Assembly: GCA_025149125.1 (NCBI GenBank)
Contig: CP102272.1
Location: 682,001-746,000, forward strand
Direction of reading: 5' to 3'
Origin: [Clostridium] asparagiforme DSM 15981
GTDB taxonomy: Bacteria > Bacillota > Clostridia > Lachnospirales > Lachnospiraceae
DNA: 64,000 bases
Part shown: positions 19,371 through 29,334 of the stretch, piece after piece
Numbering within the stretch: position 1 is the first letter of the stretch
Layout of the letters: each line of letters opens with the position of its first letter
Made by a program: the position numbers and the translations under genes
The notes under the pieces: model-generated
Told to the model about the DNA's origin: nothing
What the model saw: the letters and a program-made list of their open reading frames with translations, nothing else
Databases searched by the model: none

Positions 19371-19399
19371 TTGCGTAATGGCGGAAATGATGGTATTAT
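19371..19399 (+). promoter_or_regulatory. sigma-A promoter of the peptide-type ABC importer operon
   Basis: TTGCGT (19371-19376), 17 bases, TATTAT (19394-19399). The predicted transcript has a leader of about 215 bases before the ATG at 19624. I recognised no riboswitch or attenuator in that leader. The rest of the 375-base gap holds only the previous terminator. Confidence 0.65.
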
Positions 19400-19623
19400 T
19401 TTAATGTAATCTAAAACGGAATATGCATTTTGCCAAGAGAATGAGAGCGGCAACGTAATTGAGGTCCTGATGTTGGATTGGGGTCATACGGGCTATGCTC
19501 TTTTTTGTATCGTTTTTTGCCCCGCGGGGGAGAGGCGGAAGGCGGACGTATATTCGAAAACTTACAGGCGCAGGGCGGCGGTTTTGACGGCTGGAGAATA
19601 TAAAAAGATGGAGGAAACTGTTA

Positions 19624-21258
19624 ATGAAAAAAAGGATCGCGTTGTTACTCAGTGTAGCCATGCTGGTTGGAATGATGGCCGGCTGCGGCGGAGGCAGCAA
19701 GGATAGCGGCGGAGGCACCACCACCACTCCTGCGGCGGAGGCGGGCCAGACGGCCGGCGGCACGGCGGAGGGCGGAAGCGGCCCGGCAGTGCCCGCGCAC
19801 AAGGAAACTCTGGTGATCGGCACGGATGCGGACATCAACACCCTGGATCTTCAGAAGCAGCAGGATCAGATCAACAACATTATTTTGAAGAATACCCACC
19901 AGACGCTGGTATTCTTCACCAACGGCGCCGATGGCGAGGAGCGTTTCGTTCCGTGTCTGGCAACCGATTGGGAGTTCAAGGATGACACCCATATTGTGAT
20001 GCACCTGCGGGACGACGTTTATTTTAACGACGGCAACAAGACTCCTATGACCGCAGAGGACGTTAAGTTTACGCTGGATATGGCCATGGAGAACATGGTG
20101 GCGTCCAACCTGGCGGGCTATGTTGCCTGTAACGTTGTGGACGATCACACCATTGAGATTGAAATTGAGAGCTACAACAACGAGTTCGTACAGACTCTTG
20201 CGTCCGTACCGCTTTCCATTCAGTCTAAGAAGGCTTATGACGACGGCGTGACCGATCCCTTCTATATCGGCACAGGCCCTTACAAGTTCGACGAGTGGGT
20301 TGAGGGCGAGTATTGCCGTATCGTGAAGGTAGCGGATTACTGGGGTAATGATATCCCCGCAGGCGAGAACCTGGCTCCCGGCGTGTCCGACGCCATTGAG
20401 TTCCGTCCTTACATAGAGGCTTCCTCCCGCGTAATCGCGCTGCAGTCCGGCGAAATTGACGTCTGCGTGAACCCGCCCATCAACGAGCTGCAGTATCTGG
20501 AAGAGGATAAGAACATCACCGTGTTCGAGCAGCCCGGCACCCGTTTATTCTACTTTGCATTTAATGTTGAGAAGGCTCCCTGGGATAACCAGAAGCTGAG
20601 ACAGGCCGTTGCCTGTGCGATTGACCGCGACGCGGTTCTGGAAGCGGCTGTTTACGGCAAAGGCACTCTGCAGAAAACCATTCTGAACCGCGGCCTGTGG
20701 GGCTTCTACGATGATATGGAAGGCTTCAACTACGATGTGGACCGCGCCAAAGCTCTGATGGCCGAGGCCGGATATCCGGACGGCGGAATTAAGACCACTT
20801 TAAGCTATGCCTCCGGCACTCCCTATGAGCAGATCGCTACGGTAATTCAGGCGAATCTGGCCGCAATCGGAGTCGAGGCAACTCTTGAGCCCATGGAGAC
20901 CGCAACCCTTAAGTCCGCCTGCGTTGACGGAAGCCAGGAGCTGTTCCTGTGGAGATGGAACGAGGACTCCAAGGTTGACTTCGTATACCGCGACCTGTTC
21001 TACACGGATTCCGGTTCCAACTACCACCACTATTCCGATTCCAAGGTAGACGGCCTGGTTGACACGGTTGCAACTGAAAAAGATCCGGAGAAACGCCTTG
21101 CCGCAGCTCAGGAGCTTCAGGAGTACCTGGTTGATGCGTGCCCGCAGGTTCCGCTGTATATCGCAAACCTGGTAATCGCGTACAACAAGAATTTACAGGG
21201 CCAGTACCTCTTCGGAGGCGGCAACCACGACTGGCGCCACGCTTATATCGCAGAGTAA
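19624..21258 (+). CDS. ABC transporter substrate-binding lipoprotein (family 5, peptide/nickel type)
   Basis: A 544-residue extracellular binding lipoprotein. A signal peptide with lipobox MMAGC (Cys about residue 21) is followed by a Gly/Ser/Thr linker and the SBP_bac_5 fold: ETLVIGTDADINTLDLQ, MHLRDDVYFNDGNKTPMTAEDVKFTLD, YIGTGPYKFDEWVEGEY and RLFYFAFNVEKAPWDNQKLRQAVACAIDRDAVL. It feeds the two permeases and two ATPases encoded at 21363-25155. Ligands of this family include oligopeptides, dipeptides, nickel chelates, opines and glutathione; none is favoured by the sequence. The GC-rich third positions match the neighbours. Confidence 0.93.
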   Translation: MKKRIALLLSVAMLVGMMAGCGGGSKDSGGGTTTTPAAEAGQTAGGTAEGGSGPAVPAHKETLVIGTDADINTLDLQKQQDQINNIILKNTHQTLVFFTNGADGEERFVPCLATDWEFKDDTHIVMHLRDDVYFNDGNKTPMTAEDVKFTLDMAMENMVASNLAGYVACNVVDDHTIEIEIESYNNEFVQTLASVPLSIQSKKAYDDGVTDPFYIGTGPYKFDEWVEGEYCRIVKVADYWGNDIPAGENLAPGVSDAIEFRPYIEASSRVIALQSGEIDVCVNPPINELQYLEEDKNITVFEQPGTRLFYFAFNVEKAPWDNQKLRQAVACAIDRDAVLEAAVYGKGTLQKTILNRGLWGFYDDMEGFNYDVDRAKALMAEAGYPDGGIKTTLSYASGTPYEQIATVIQANLAAIGVEATLEPMETATLKSACVDGSQELFLWRWNEDSKVDFVYRDLFYTDSGSNYHHYSDSKVDGLVDTVATEKDPEKRLAAAQELQEYLVDACPQVPLYIANLVIAYNKNLQGQYLFGGGNHDWRHAYIAE

Positions 21259-21294
21259 TTAAGATTAAGATTGAGATTGAGATAGTCTGAGCAG

Positions 21295-21326
21295 CTTGCG
21301 GGTCCTCTCCGGCCCGCAAGTTTCTT
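21295..21326 (+). terminator. intercistronic hairpin after the binding-protein gene
   Basis: An 8-bp perfect stem CTTGCGGG (21295-21302) with CCCGCAAG (21313-21320), then TTTCTT. It lies between the binding-protein gene and the permeases. Such hairpins commonly give partial termination or mRNA protection, so that the binding protein is made in excess over the membrane subunits. Just upstream (21259-21288) lies a run of near-hexamer repeats of the AAGATT/GAGATT type. Confidence 0.55.
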
Positions 21327-21362
21327 GGGGGGACACACCAAAGGAAAAGGAGTGTGCAATGA

Positions 21363-22298
21363 ATGATTAAATACATCTTCAAACGGCTGATAATGTTGAT
21401 TCCGGTAATTCTGGTAACCTCTTTCCTGATTTACTGGGCTATGAGCCTGACGGGCGGTGATCCGGCCCTGATGCTGGCCGGCGACAAAGCGACGCCGGAG
21501 CAGGTCGAGCAGATCCGTGAGGAGCTGGGACTGAACGATCCCTTCCCTGTGCGCTATGCCAACTATATGAAGGGCATGCTGACCGGGGATATGGGCAAGT
21601 CCTATGTTACGAAAAAGGACGTTTTCCAGACATTTATGGAAAAGCTTCCCAACACCCTGGCGCTTGGCGGCGCCGCAGTGCTGATTGCCGTGGTGGTGTC
21701 CCTTCCTCTGGGTATTTATACGGCGATCCATCAGAATACATGGAAGGATACGGCGGGAATGGTGTTCGCCCTGTTCGGCACGTCGATGCCCAACTTCTGG
21801 CTGGGCCTGATGCTGATTATCATATTCGCCCTGAAGCTGGGGCTTCTGCCATCGGGCGGTAAAAGCGGGTTTTCCAGCATTATCCTGCCCGCTGTGACCG
21901 TGGGCTTCGGCCTGGCCGCGCTGATTACCCGTACCACGCGTTCCTCTATGCTGGATGTGCTGCGCCAGGACTATATGACCACGGCGCGGGCAAAGGGCTG
22001 CCCGGAGAAGCGGGTGATCTACACACACGGGCTGAAAAATGCGTTGATTCCCATTATCACGGCAATCGGCCTGCAGATGTCCCTGGTGATCACCGGTTCC
22101 GTTCTGGCCGAGACGGTGTTCTCATGGCCGGGGATCGGGCGTCTGGTTTATGACTCCATTTCCAAGCGCGATACGCCTATGGTTACGGGAGCCATCATCA
22201 TGTGTTCGATCCTGATGTGCATCATTAACCTGGCCGTGGATCTGGTCTATGCGTTCTTTGATCCGCGTATCAAGGCACAATACAGTAAAAAGGGGTGA
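21363..22298 (+). CDS. ABC transporter permease (DppB/OppB type)
   Basis: A 311-residue permease with six predicted membrane helices. Starts MIKYIFKRLIMLIPVILVTSFLIYWAM, typical of the DppB subunit, and carries the BPD_transp_1 EAA-type loop (TTARAKGCPEKRVIYTHGLKNALIPIIT, about residues 205-232). The spacing of 104 bases from the binding-protein gene contains the hairpin; AAAAGGAGTG precedes the start. The partner permease starts 4 bases after its stop. Confidence 0.93.
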   Translation: MIKYIFKRLIMLIPVILVTSFLIYWAMSLTGGDPALMLAGDKATPEQVEQIREELGLNDPFPVRYANYMKGMLTGDMGKSYVTKKDVFQTFMEKLPNTLALGGAAVLIAVVVSLPLGIYTAIHQNTWKDTAGMVFALFGTSMPNFWLGLMLIIIFALKLGLLPSGGKSGFSSIILPAVTVGFGLAALITRTTRSSMLDVLRQDYMTTARAKGCPEKRVIYTHGLKNALIPIITAIGLQMSLVITGSVLAETVFSWPGIGRLVYDSISKRDTPMVTGAIIMCSILMCIINLAVDLVYAFFDPRIKAQYSKKG

Positions 22299-22302
22299 TA
22301 CG

Positions 22303-23187
22303 ATGGCGGAAGCGGTGGCAAAAAAGAAAAAAATAAAGAGCCGTACTATGTTTCAGGAAGCCTGGAGACATTTGATCCGGAACCGTGGATCGGTCATCGG
22401 TATGATTTTCCTGATCGTACTGGTAGTGGCGGCGCTCATAAGTCCGATTGTGTTTGATTATGAAAAAGATGTAATTGGCCAGAACATGTCCGAACGTCTC
22501 TTGGCACCCGGCCTGGCACACTGGTTCGGCACAGATGAATTCGGGCGCGATCTGTTCGCCCGCGTCATTTACGGAGCGCGCTACTCCCTGATCATCGGCG
22601 TGGGTTCCGTGTTTCTGGGACTGATTGTGGGAACTCTGCTGGGCTCTCTGGCCGGATTTTACGGCGGCCTTACAGATTCCATCATCATGCGCGGCGTTGA
22701 TATTTTCTATTCCATTCCGAACATCATGACGGCTGTGGTGATCGTGTCCCTTTTGGGCACCAGCACGGTGAACCTGATGATCGCTCTGGCATTTTCCTGC
22801 GCAAGCAGCTTTGCGCGAATTGTCCGGGCCGCGGTTATGACCATCCGCGACCAGGAATATGTGGAGTCCTCCTATGCGATGGGACTGCCCACCTGGAAGA
22901 TTATATTAAAACATATTCTTCCGAACTGTCTGTCTCCGATCATTGTACAGATCACGCTGCAGATCGGTACGACAATCATCTCCGCATCCTCTCTGAGCTT
23001 CCTTGGAATCGGCGTTCCGGCTCCGGCTCCGGAATGGGGAGCGCTGCTGTCCGCAGGGCGCAGCCATATCAGAGATGCCAGCTACATGTGTATTATCCCC
23101 GGATTTGCGATTATGCTGACGGTGCTGGCGCTTAACTTGCTCGGTGACGGCCTGCGCGACGCGCTGGATCCGAAGATGAAGAAATAG
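22303..23187 (+). CDS. ABC transporter permease (DppC/OppC type)
   Basis: A 294-residue permease. The N-terminus has the basic [16 protein letters not shown] start, then the OppC_N segment ([28 protein letters not shown]) and the transmembrane domain with [24 protein letters not shown] and the EAA-type loop [27 protein letters not shown]. The ATG at 22303 is chosen over an in-frame upstream codon that would overlap the previous gene, because AAAAAGGGGTG lies right before it. Forms the channel with the DppB-type partner. Confidence 0.93.
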   Translation: MAEAVAKKKKIKSRTMFQEAWRHLIRNRGSVIGMIFLIVLVVAALISPIVFDYEKDVIGQNMSERLLAPGLAHWFGTDEFGRDLFARVIYGARYSLIIGVGSVFLGLIVGTLLGSLAGFYGGLTDSIIMRGVDIFYSIPNIMTAVVIVSLLGTSTVNLMIALAFSCASSFARIVRAAVMTIRDQEYVESSYAMGLPTWKIILKHILPNCLSPIIVQITLQIGTTIISASSLSFLGIGVPAPAPEWGALLSAGRSHIRDASYMCIIPGFAIMLTVLALNLLGDGLRDALDPKMKK

Positions 23188-23201
23188 GAGAGGTGAGACC
23201 T

Positions 23202-24212
23202 ATGGCAGAAGATTTGGTATTGAAAATAAAGGATCTGGTTGTTCACTATGAGACGGAGGATGCGGATGTCCATGCGGTCAACGGCATTGACATTGAGATC
23301 AGGAAAAAGCACACTCTGGGTCTGGTAGGGGAGACCGGCGCGGGCAAGACCACCACGGCCATGTCCATCCTGAATCTGGTTCCCAACCCTCCGGGGGTGA
23401 TTAAGAGCGGTGAGATTTATCTGGAGGGCGAGGACGTTTTACAGATGTCCGCGGAAAAGCTGGAGCATATGCGCGGCAATGATGTGGCGATGATTTTCCA
23501 GGACCCCATGACGGCGCTGAACCCGGTTATGACAGTGGGAGATCAGATTGCCGAGAGTATTGAGCTCCATCAGAATCTGAATAAGAAGGATGCCCTTGAG
23601 AAAGCCAAGGATATGCTGAAGCTGGTTGGAATCGCGGAATCCCGCGCGGCGGAATACCCCCACCAGTTCTCCGGCGGCATGAAGCAGCGTGTGGTGATCG
23701 CCATTGCGCTGGCGTGCAACCCCAAGCTTCTCATTGCGGATGAGCCTACCACCGCCCTGGACGTTACCATTCAGGCGCAGGTGCTGGAACTCATGAAGCA
23801 GCTGATTCAGGAGCGGGAGATGTCCATGCTTCTGATTACCCATGACCTGGGCGTTGTGGCGGAGGTCTGTGACGATGTGGCCGTGGTTTACGCGGGGCGG
23901 ATTGTGGAAAAGGGAACCGCGGACGACGTGTTTAACTACATGCACCACCCTTATACGGAGGGGCTGTTTGACTCCCTGCCCAACTTAAAGGAGAGGGGCG
24001 AGATGCTGGAGCCGATCCAGGGGCTGATGCCCGATCCGTCGGATCTGCCGCCGGGCTGCTCCTTTGCTCCCAGATGTCCATATGCGACGGAGCGCTGTTC
24101 CCAGTCGGTTCCGGAGCTGAAAGCAGTCAGAGGCAGCGATACGCATTTTGTCGCCTGTCATGCTTACGAGAATCCGGATTTTAGCTTGAGGAGGAACAGG
24201 GATGGCAAATAA
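23202..24212 (+). CDS. ABC transporter ATP-binding protein (DppD/OppD type)
   Basis: A 336-residue ATPase. Walker [11 protein letters not shown] (about residues 46-55), Q-loop [10 protein letters not shown], signature FSGGMKQR, Walker [13 protein letters not shown] and the H-loop THD are intact. The C-terminal oligopeptide/dipeptide extension carries the [18 protein letters not shown] cysteine motif that binds an iron-sulfur cluster in several DppD/OppD-type proteins. ATAGGAGAGG precedes the ATG at 23202. Its stop overlaps the start of the partner ATPase by 11 bases, a sign of translational coupling. Confidence 0.93.
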   Translation: MAEDLVLKIKDLVVHYETEDADVHAVNGIDIEIRKKHTLGLVGETGAGKTTTAMSILNLVPNPPGVIKSGEIYLEGEDVLQMSAEKLEHMRGNDVAMIFQDPMTALNPVMTVGDQIAESIELHQNLNKKDALEKAKDMLKLVGIAESRAAEYPHQFSGGMKQRVVIAIALACNPKLLIADEPTTALDVTIQAQVLELMKQLIQEREMSMLLITHDLGVVAEVCDDVAVVYAGRIVEKGTADDVFNYMHHPYTEGLFDSLPNLKERGEMLEPIQGLMPDPSDLPPGCSFAPRCPYATERCSQSVPELKAVRGSDTHFVACHAYENPDFSLRRNRDGK

Positions 24213-25155
24213 AGTAATTCTTGAGGTTGAGAATCTGACAAAATATTTCAATACGCCCGGCGGTCTGCTGCACGCTGTGGACGGGGTGAACTTTAAGGTG
24301 GAAGAGGGCAGGACCCTGGGCATTGTGGGCGAATCCGGCTGCGGAAAATCCACCACTGGGCGCACCATCTTAAAGCTCTTGGAGCCCACGTCCGGAAAGA
24401 TCATTTTTGACGGACAGGATATCACGGGCTACAGCCGCAAGCAGATGCGCAGCCTGCGCCGTGAGATGCAGATGGTGTTCCAGGATCCGTTCTCATCCCT
24501 GGACCCCAGACAGACTGTTTCCCAGCTGATCAGCGAGCCGATCATTGAGCACAAGCTGTTAAAGACCAAGAGCGATATTGAAAAACGGACCCTGAAGCTG
24601 ATGGAGACCGTGGGCCTTGCGGAGCGGTACATTAACGTGTACCCCCACGAGCTGGACGGAGGACGCCGCCAGAGAATCGGCATCGCCCGCGCCCTGGCGG
24701 TGGAGCCGAAGCTGATTGTGTGCGACGAGCCCGTTTCCGCCCTGGACGTTTCCATCCAGGCGCAGATCCTGAACCTGCTTCGGCAGCTGCAGCAGGACAT
24801 GGGGCTGACCTATATTTTCATCACCCACGATCTCTCGGTTGTTAAATATTTTTCGGACGACATCGCGGTGATGTATCTTGGGCAGATGGTGGAGAAGGCT
24901 CCTTCGGATATCCTGTTCAAGAATCCGATCCACCCCTACACCAAGGCGCTGCTCTCAGCGATTCCGCTGCCCGTGGTGGGCAAGGATAAGCCCAAACGTC
25001 AGCTGATCAAGGGTGAGATCACGTCCCCGGTCAATCTGCCGGATGAGTGCCGGTTTGGAAAGCGCTGCGACTATGTCCAGGAGTGCTGCAAGAAGGGCAA
25101 TCCGCAGCTTCGGGAGATCGAACCGAACCATTTTGTCGCCTGCAGCTGTGTCTAG
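24202..25155 (+). CDS. ABC transporter ATP-binding protein (DppF/OppF type) with LDGGR signature
   Basis: A 317-residue ATPase: Walker [11 protein letters not shown] (about 46-55), [15 protein letters not shown]-loop, Walker [19 protein letters not shown]-loop, and the C-terminal [14 protein letters not shown] cysteine motif. The ABC signature reads LDGGR (residues 151-155) where LSGGQ is standard. The Ser that contacts the ATP gamma-phosphate across the dimer is therefore Asp, so one of the two ATP sites in the DppD-DppF dimer may be degenerate. Overlaps the upstream gene by 11 bases. Confidence 0.93.
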   Translation: MANKVILEVENLTKYFNTPGGLLHAVDGVNFKVEEGRTLGIVGESGCGKSTTGRTILKLLEPTSGKIIFDGQDITGYSRKQMRSLRREMQMVFQDPFSSLDPRQTVSQLISEPIIEHKLLKTKSDIEKRTLKLMETVGLAERYINVYPHELDGGRRQRIGIARALAVEPKLIVCDEPVSALDVSIQAQILNLLRQLQQDMGLTYIFITHDLSVVKYFSDDIAVMYLGQMVEKAPSDILFKNPIHPYTKALLSAIPLPVVGKDKPKRQLIKGEITSPVNLPDECRFGKRCDYVQECCKKGNPQLREIEPNHFVACSCV

Positions 25156-25188
25156 GGCCGTTGGGACAGAAATGGAGATGTAAAACAG

Positions 25189-25878
25189 ATGGATGTATTA
25201 TCGGTTTGGGATCAATTTGAGGTCCCCTATATCTGGACGCAGATGGAATACCTGCTCCGGATATTGATCGCGGCCTTTCTGGGCCTTTTGATTGGAAATG
25301 AACGTAAAAACCGGAATAAGTCTGCAGGGATACGCACCCACGCCATTGTGGCGCTGGGTGCTGCTCTGATGATGGTGGTTTCCAAGTACGGTTTTTTTGA
25401 CGGATACGAGGCGGACGCCTCCCGTATCGCCGCACAGGTGGTCAGCGGAGTGGGATTTCTGGGCGCGGGCGTGATTTTTGTGCGCAACAACCTGGTGAAC
25501 GGCCTGACCACGGCGGCCGGAATGTGGGCCACCGCTGGCGTGGGTCTGGCAATGGGTTCCGGGATGTATGTCATCGGAATCAGTTCCGCGGTTCTGATTA
25601 TAGTCATGCAGTTTGTGATGCATAAAATTGCATATTTTGCCAAAACGGCTTCCAACGGCCTGATCAGCATGACGGTCATGAACAAAGCGGGCGCGGTGGC
25701 GACCATCGAGCAGTTTTTGACCGGCGAGCACATTGAGATCGCAGGCTTACAGATTAAAAAGACTAAAAAAGAAGAGATCAAGCTGGAGTTCGACGTGGTC
25801 TTTCCGCCGGGACTGAACCAGTCGGCGTTTATGGCGAAGCTGGCGGAGCGGGACGATGTGTTGACGGTGAGTAAGTAA
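25189..25878 (+). CDS. MgtC/SapB family membrane protein
   Basis: A 229-residue protein with four to five membrane helices in residues 15-145 and a soluble C-terminal domain with ACT-like character. The family core is clear: LLRILIAAFLGLLIGNERK, AGIRTHAIVALGAALMMVVS, RIAAQVVSGVGFLGAGVIF and GLTTAAGMWATAGVGLAMG. MgtC relatives affect magnesium homeostasis and F1Fo ATPase activity; the exact job in gut anaerobes is unknown. It lies 33 bases after the ABC operon with no terminator between, so it may be cotranscribed with it, then ends at a strong terminator. Confidence 0.88.
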   Translation: MDVLSVWDQFEVPYIWTQMEYLLRILIAAFLGLLIGNERKNRNKSAGIRTHAIVALGAALMMVVSKYGFFDGYEADASRIAAQVVSGVGFLGAGVIFVRNNLVNGLTTAAGMWATAGVGLAMGSGMYVIGISSAVLIIVMQFVMHKIAYFAKTASNGLISMTVMNKAGAVATIEQFLTGEHIEIAGLQIKKTKKEEIKLEFDVVFPPGLNQSAFMAKLAERDDVLTVSK

Positions 25879-25912
25879 GGTGAGAAGCTGGATATACTTG
25901 ATTTAGATATAG

Positions 25913-25952
25913 AAAAGGCTGGAATCCATTTGTTTTAGGATTTCAGCCTTTT
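25913..25952. terminator. bidirectional intrinsic terminator
   Basis: Stem AAAAGGCTGGAATCC (25913-25927) with GGATTTCAGCCTTTT (25938-25952), one mismatch or wobble region. The A run on the left and T run on the right allow use by the + strand mgtC-family transcript and the - strand permease transcript. Confidence 0.82.
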
Positions 25953-26050
25953 GCTCTATACAATACGCAGATGGTACAGCGTGCAGCCTGCAGCTTATGG
26001 TTGCCCGAGTACAGGTGGAGCCTTTATCTCAGTAAATGGCAAGGACCAGG

Positions 26051-27325
26051 CTACATGACTGGGAAGAAGAAATGGATACTCAGCACAAAACTGAAAATGG
26101 TGACTGCCGCAAAGCCCAGCGCCCATGGAAGTGTTTCCTGAATTTTATAACCTGCGGCTGCAAATGCGATCGCAGTGGAAGGGGCTCCTGATGGGAGAAA
26201 TACGGCGCAGGAACAAACCGTATTCACTAGGAGACAAAGCCCGCGGGGATCCCAGCCTGCAGCTACAGCTGTAGCAACAGCCAACGGGAGCAGAACATTT
26301 TTTGTACCTGAGTTAGTCATGAGATTTGTCATGACGACTCCAACGACTGCAAACACGACAAGAACAGTAATACCACTGGGATTGTCCCCCATAAGTCCTA
26401 AAATAAACTCGCCGATCAGTACGCCGGCGCCGGAGGATGAGAGCGCGTCCGCCATTACAAAAATGCCGGCCAGCATGAACAACATATCTCCCGATAAAAC
26501 CCGCTGCATATCCTTTTGACTCTGTACCTTAGTAAACATAAGGAGGGCCGCGCCTGCTGCGGGACAGACATACATGATATCACCTAAAAGGGAATTCATA
26601 AACAAGGTAGCCATGACGCCCAGGAAAATAGCATAGGTGATTATTTCATCCCTGCGGCTCATGGGAGCGGTATCCTTCACTTTTTTCATCTTGGTCTGGT
26701 CAATATCCCGCTTGGGCAACATTTTATAGGTCAAAATGACATAGATACTCAGTAAAAGCATGGGGATAATGGATACCTTGAAGGTATCAATGATTGTGAG
26801 GAGCGGAAGCCCGCCCTCGTAGCTGGAGATATATTTATTGGGGAGAAGATAGCTGGTAGCGCCTACACCTATAGGGATACGGCCGGTCCACATACCACCC
26901 ATGATTGCCATAGGAAGCAGCATCCGGGAGGGACATACCTCACCATCTGCAGAAAGTGCAGTCAGGATCATAATCATGACCGTAATTGTCCCGGATGACG
27001 GAAGAAACTGTGCGAAACACATGACAAAAAGCATGAGTACCATCAAAAGAATAAGACTGCTGTTGCCGCCCTGCAATCCCATAACTCGTTTTCGGATTGC
27101 GGTGAGCAGGCTTGTTTTGCCGAATGCATCGCAGATGATATACATGCCGGCAATGAGAATAAAGTTTTTCATGGCAAAGCCTGAAAAGGCTTTTTCGATG
27201 GGCATGATGCCGGTAATTACCAGCAGTATGCAGCAGGTCATCGTAGTGAGGCCAAAAGGCCATTTATTTAGACAGAAACTTGCGATCATGAAGACAAATA
27301 AGCCTACTACTATATATAGTTCCAT
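26051..27325 (-). CDS. SLC13/ArsB-NhaD-superfamily permease
   Basis: A 424-residue integral membrane protein with about 11-12 helices, of the ion-transporter superfamily that includes DASS dicarboxylate carriers. Suggestive segments: FLPSSGTITVMIMILTALS in the first half and TNLMTNSGTKNVLLPLAVATAVAAGWDPRGL in the second, the paired re-entrant loop regions that hold substrate and cation. The start is the ATG at 27325, with GGAGGGGGATTC before it. The MBL-fold gene is 67 bases upstream and likely cotranscribed. An anion such as a carboxylate is the likely cargo; the identity is not known. Confidence 0.8.
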   Translation of the reverse strand: MELYIVVGLFVFMIASFCLNKWPFGLTTMTCCILLVITGIMPIEKAFSGFAMKNFILIAGMYIICDAFGKTSLLTAIRKRVMGLQGGNSSLILLMVLMLFVMCFAQFLPSSGTITVMIMILTALSADGEVCPSRMLLPMAIMGGMWTGRIPIGVGATSYLLPNKYISSYEGGLPLLTIIDTFKVSIIPMLLLSIYVILTYKMLPKRDIDQTKMKKVKDTAPMSRRDEIITYAIFLGVMATLFMNSLLGDIMYVCPAAGAALLMFTKVQSQKDMQRVLSGDMLFMLAGIFVMADALSSSGAGVLIGEFILGLMGDNPSGITVLVVFAVVGVVMTNLMTNSGTKNVLLPLAVATAVAAGWDPRGLCLLVNTVCSCAVFLPSGAPSTAIAFAAAGYKIQETLPWALGFAAVTIFSFVLSIHFFFPVM

Positions 27326-27392
27326 GAATCCCCCTCCAAATGTAAATACCTGTATAAAATCCTCCTGTGACGTTGAAATGTATGATTGATTT

Positions 27393-28244
27393 TTAATTGA
27401 TTGTCGCGATAGAAAGATTAAGCGTGTACCATACCCCACGTTCCATGGGAGCAACCTGACCTACCTTTCCCTTGTCCTTTAGAATCCGGTTCATGTCGGT
27501 AATCATCTTCTGAGCAAACTCCGGGTCCTCAGTCAGCCAGGTTTCGTAATGCATGGGAATGAGCAGCTGCGTGTCCGCTGTGGAGAACCATTCCGCGAAA
27601 TCTTCCGCCACGTTTATTTTGACTTTGGAGCTGGCCATTTTGTTTCGTATGATAATATTTGGCTTTTGTAAGCCCTGCATCCGCTTCAGCATCCCATCAT
27701 CGTTACCGCCAATGAACGCAATTCTTAAGCCCTGTTCCGTTGTGAGCACAAAATTCATGTTAAAGATGCTGCCCATAGCGTTTAACTCCGGACTGCCGGG
27801 GAATTCGGGACCTTTAAAACGTTCTACGGTCTCTGTATAATTTGAGGGCTGTCTGTGATGGGTTGCATGGTGGGTTTCCAGGATAAAGCCGTCGAAGTAA
27901 TAGGTTCCCTCATAATCCACAGGATAGATACTGGTTAAGGGCACATTAAAGCAGCGAGCAACTTCCATTGCGGTTGCAGAGTGGGTGATGACAGTGGAGT
28001 GGAAGCGGTCGTATACGTCCTGTACATTGGCTGTATGATCGCCGTGAGTGTGATTTAAAAAGATATAATCGCCGCCTTCCAGCTGGTCGGTGGTAAAGTT
28101 CGGCAGACAACGGTTGCCAAGTTTGCCGCAGCCCTGATACCAGGGATCTGTAATGAGTGTTTTACCGTTAGGAAAACGAAATTCGAAACATTGTCCGTTT
28201 AGCCAGCGGAAGGTGAGTGCTGTGGATGTTACCAGATTGTTCAT
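27393..28244 (-). CDS. MBL-fold metallo-hydrolase (UlaG-like)
   Basis: A 283-residue metallo-beta-lactamase-fold protein. The metal motif HTHGDH (about residues 62-67) is complete, with further candidate ligands in ETHHATHH, IGGNDDG (Asp) and LIPMHYETW (His). The layout LTFRWLNGQCFEFRFPNGKTLITDPW near the start is typical of the UlaG/YtnP-like branch acting on lactones or cyclic phosphates. AAGGAGG lies 6 bases before the ATG at 28244. It precedes a permease gene and follows a LysR gene, suggesting hydrolysis of an imported compound (inference). Confidence 0.87.
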   Translation of the reverse strand: MNNLVTSTALTFRWLNGQCFEFRFPNGKTLITDPWYQGCGKLGNRCLPNFTTDQLEGGDYIFLNHTHGDHTANVQDVYDRFHSTVITHSATAMEVARCFNVPLTSIYPVDYEGTYYFDGFILETHHATHHRQPSNYTETVERFKGPEFPGSPELNAMGSIFNMNFVLTTEQGLRIAFIGGNDDGMLKRMQGLQKPNIIIRNKMASSKVKINVAEDFAEWFSTADTQLLIPMHYETWLTEDPEFAQKMITDMNRILKDKGKVGQVAPMERGVWYTLNLSIATIN

Positions 28245-28363
28245 AGAAGACCTCCTTGATAAAATGCATAAAAAATGGTTGCTTTTATACAAAAAATTAT
28301 AAAATGTTTACTAACGGCTGTCTAATATCCATTTCTGCCGAACCTATGCCGGCTGGGAATAAC

Positions 28364-28400
28364 TAAAAAGAGAACCGCCTGTTTTTTAGCGGTTCTCTTG
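28364..28400 (-). terminator. intrinsic terminator of the second LysR gene
   Basis: Stem AGAGAACCGC (28369-28378) with GCGGTTCTCTT (28389-28399). Read on the - strand the stem is followed by a T run (complement of AAAAA at 28365-28369). It separates the LysR transcript from the downstream MBL-fold/permease pair, which therefore needs its own promoter in 28245-28363. Confidence 0.75.
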
Positions 28401-28410
28401 TGCTGGATGG

Positions 28411-29334
28411 TCAGCTATGCGTTTTGTAAATCGTTTTAAGTCCTTTCAGAACTGCCTGGAATCGAGGATCCGTTTCAAAGCCCTGGCGGCAGACAAAACT
28501 TGTGAGACTTGCAATATTCTGATCCGGATGAAGAAAGAAGAGCTGGTTTTTCAACAGGCTTTCAGCGCCTTTGATAATATCCAGGCGGATGAAGGAACTG
28601 GCTTTTCCGCCTTCTACCATGGCGATCCGATTGTCCCAATTCGGCAGGTCAATGATGTCCAATTCGATTCCGGCAGTTTCCAGAATTTTATCCAGATTAG
28701 CCCGGCTCCCGCTGCCTGGCGTATTTGCGACAATTTTCTCGTCTTTTAAGTCTTCCAGGCGCAAGACCGGGAATTCCAGGCTGTCAATATAGGTTGCCTT
28801 TTGGGCGGCGGGACTGTCCTCACGCAGGTAGATCCATTGCCATGAGGAGGATAATGTTTCATAGTGAAGAGCGTCCTTTTGTTCGTGACTACCGATTAGA
28901 ACCATGTCCAAATTGCCTTCCAACAGATCTGCTTCCAGCTGAACCGTTTTATTTGTGTGCAATTCGATAAAATACTGGCGGTAGTGTTCGAACAGCCATT
29001 TTAGAAGCGGTGCAGCTAACACATAGGAGCGTTGTATCGTAGTTCCAAACAGAATATTATTTTGATTTCGGAACTTTAACTGCCTCAGGCGGGATTCAAA
29101 GAGTTCGTGGGAATGCAGAACTTCATTGGCCATTTCCAGAAAACATCTGCCCTCCGGAGTCAACTCAAGGGAACTGCCTTTGGTTCGAGTGAACAGTGTT
29201 ATGCCATATTCGTTTTCAACTTTGCGTATACATTTGCTGAGCGACGGTTGTGAGACAAACAGTGTACGGGAGGCTTTGTTGATACTTCCCTTTTCTGCGA
29301 TCGCTGCGATATACCGGATATCTTGCAGATTCAA
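28411..29334 (-). CDS. LysR-family transcriptional regulator
   Basis: A 307-residue LysR-type protein: helix-turn-helix at residues 1-60 (SINKASRTLFVSQPSLSKCIRKVENEYG) and an effector-binding domain at about 90-300. Probably regulates the MBL-fold hydrolase and permease genes downstream on the same strand, which start after the terminator at 28364. AAGGAGGTAGGGGTTTGA precedes the ATG. It is a different subfamily member from the one at 6789, sharing only the N-terminal DNA-binding pattern. Confidence 0.9.
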   Translation of the reverse strand: MNLQDIRYIAAIAEKGSINKASRTLFVSQPSLSKCIRKVENEYGITLFTRTKGSSLELTPEGRCFLEMANEVLHSHELFESRLRQLKFRNQNNILFGTTIQRSYVLAAPLLKWLFEHYRQYFIELHTNKTVQLEADLLEGNLDMVLIGSHEQKDALHYETLSSSWQWIYLREDSPAAQKATYIDSLEFPVLRLEDLKDEKIVANTPGSGSRANLDKILETAGIELDIIDLPNWDNRIAMVEGGKASSFIRLDIIKGAESLLKNQLFFLHPDQNIASLTSFVCRQGFETDPRFQAVLKGLKTIYKTHS

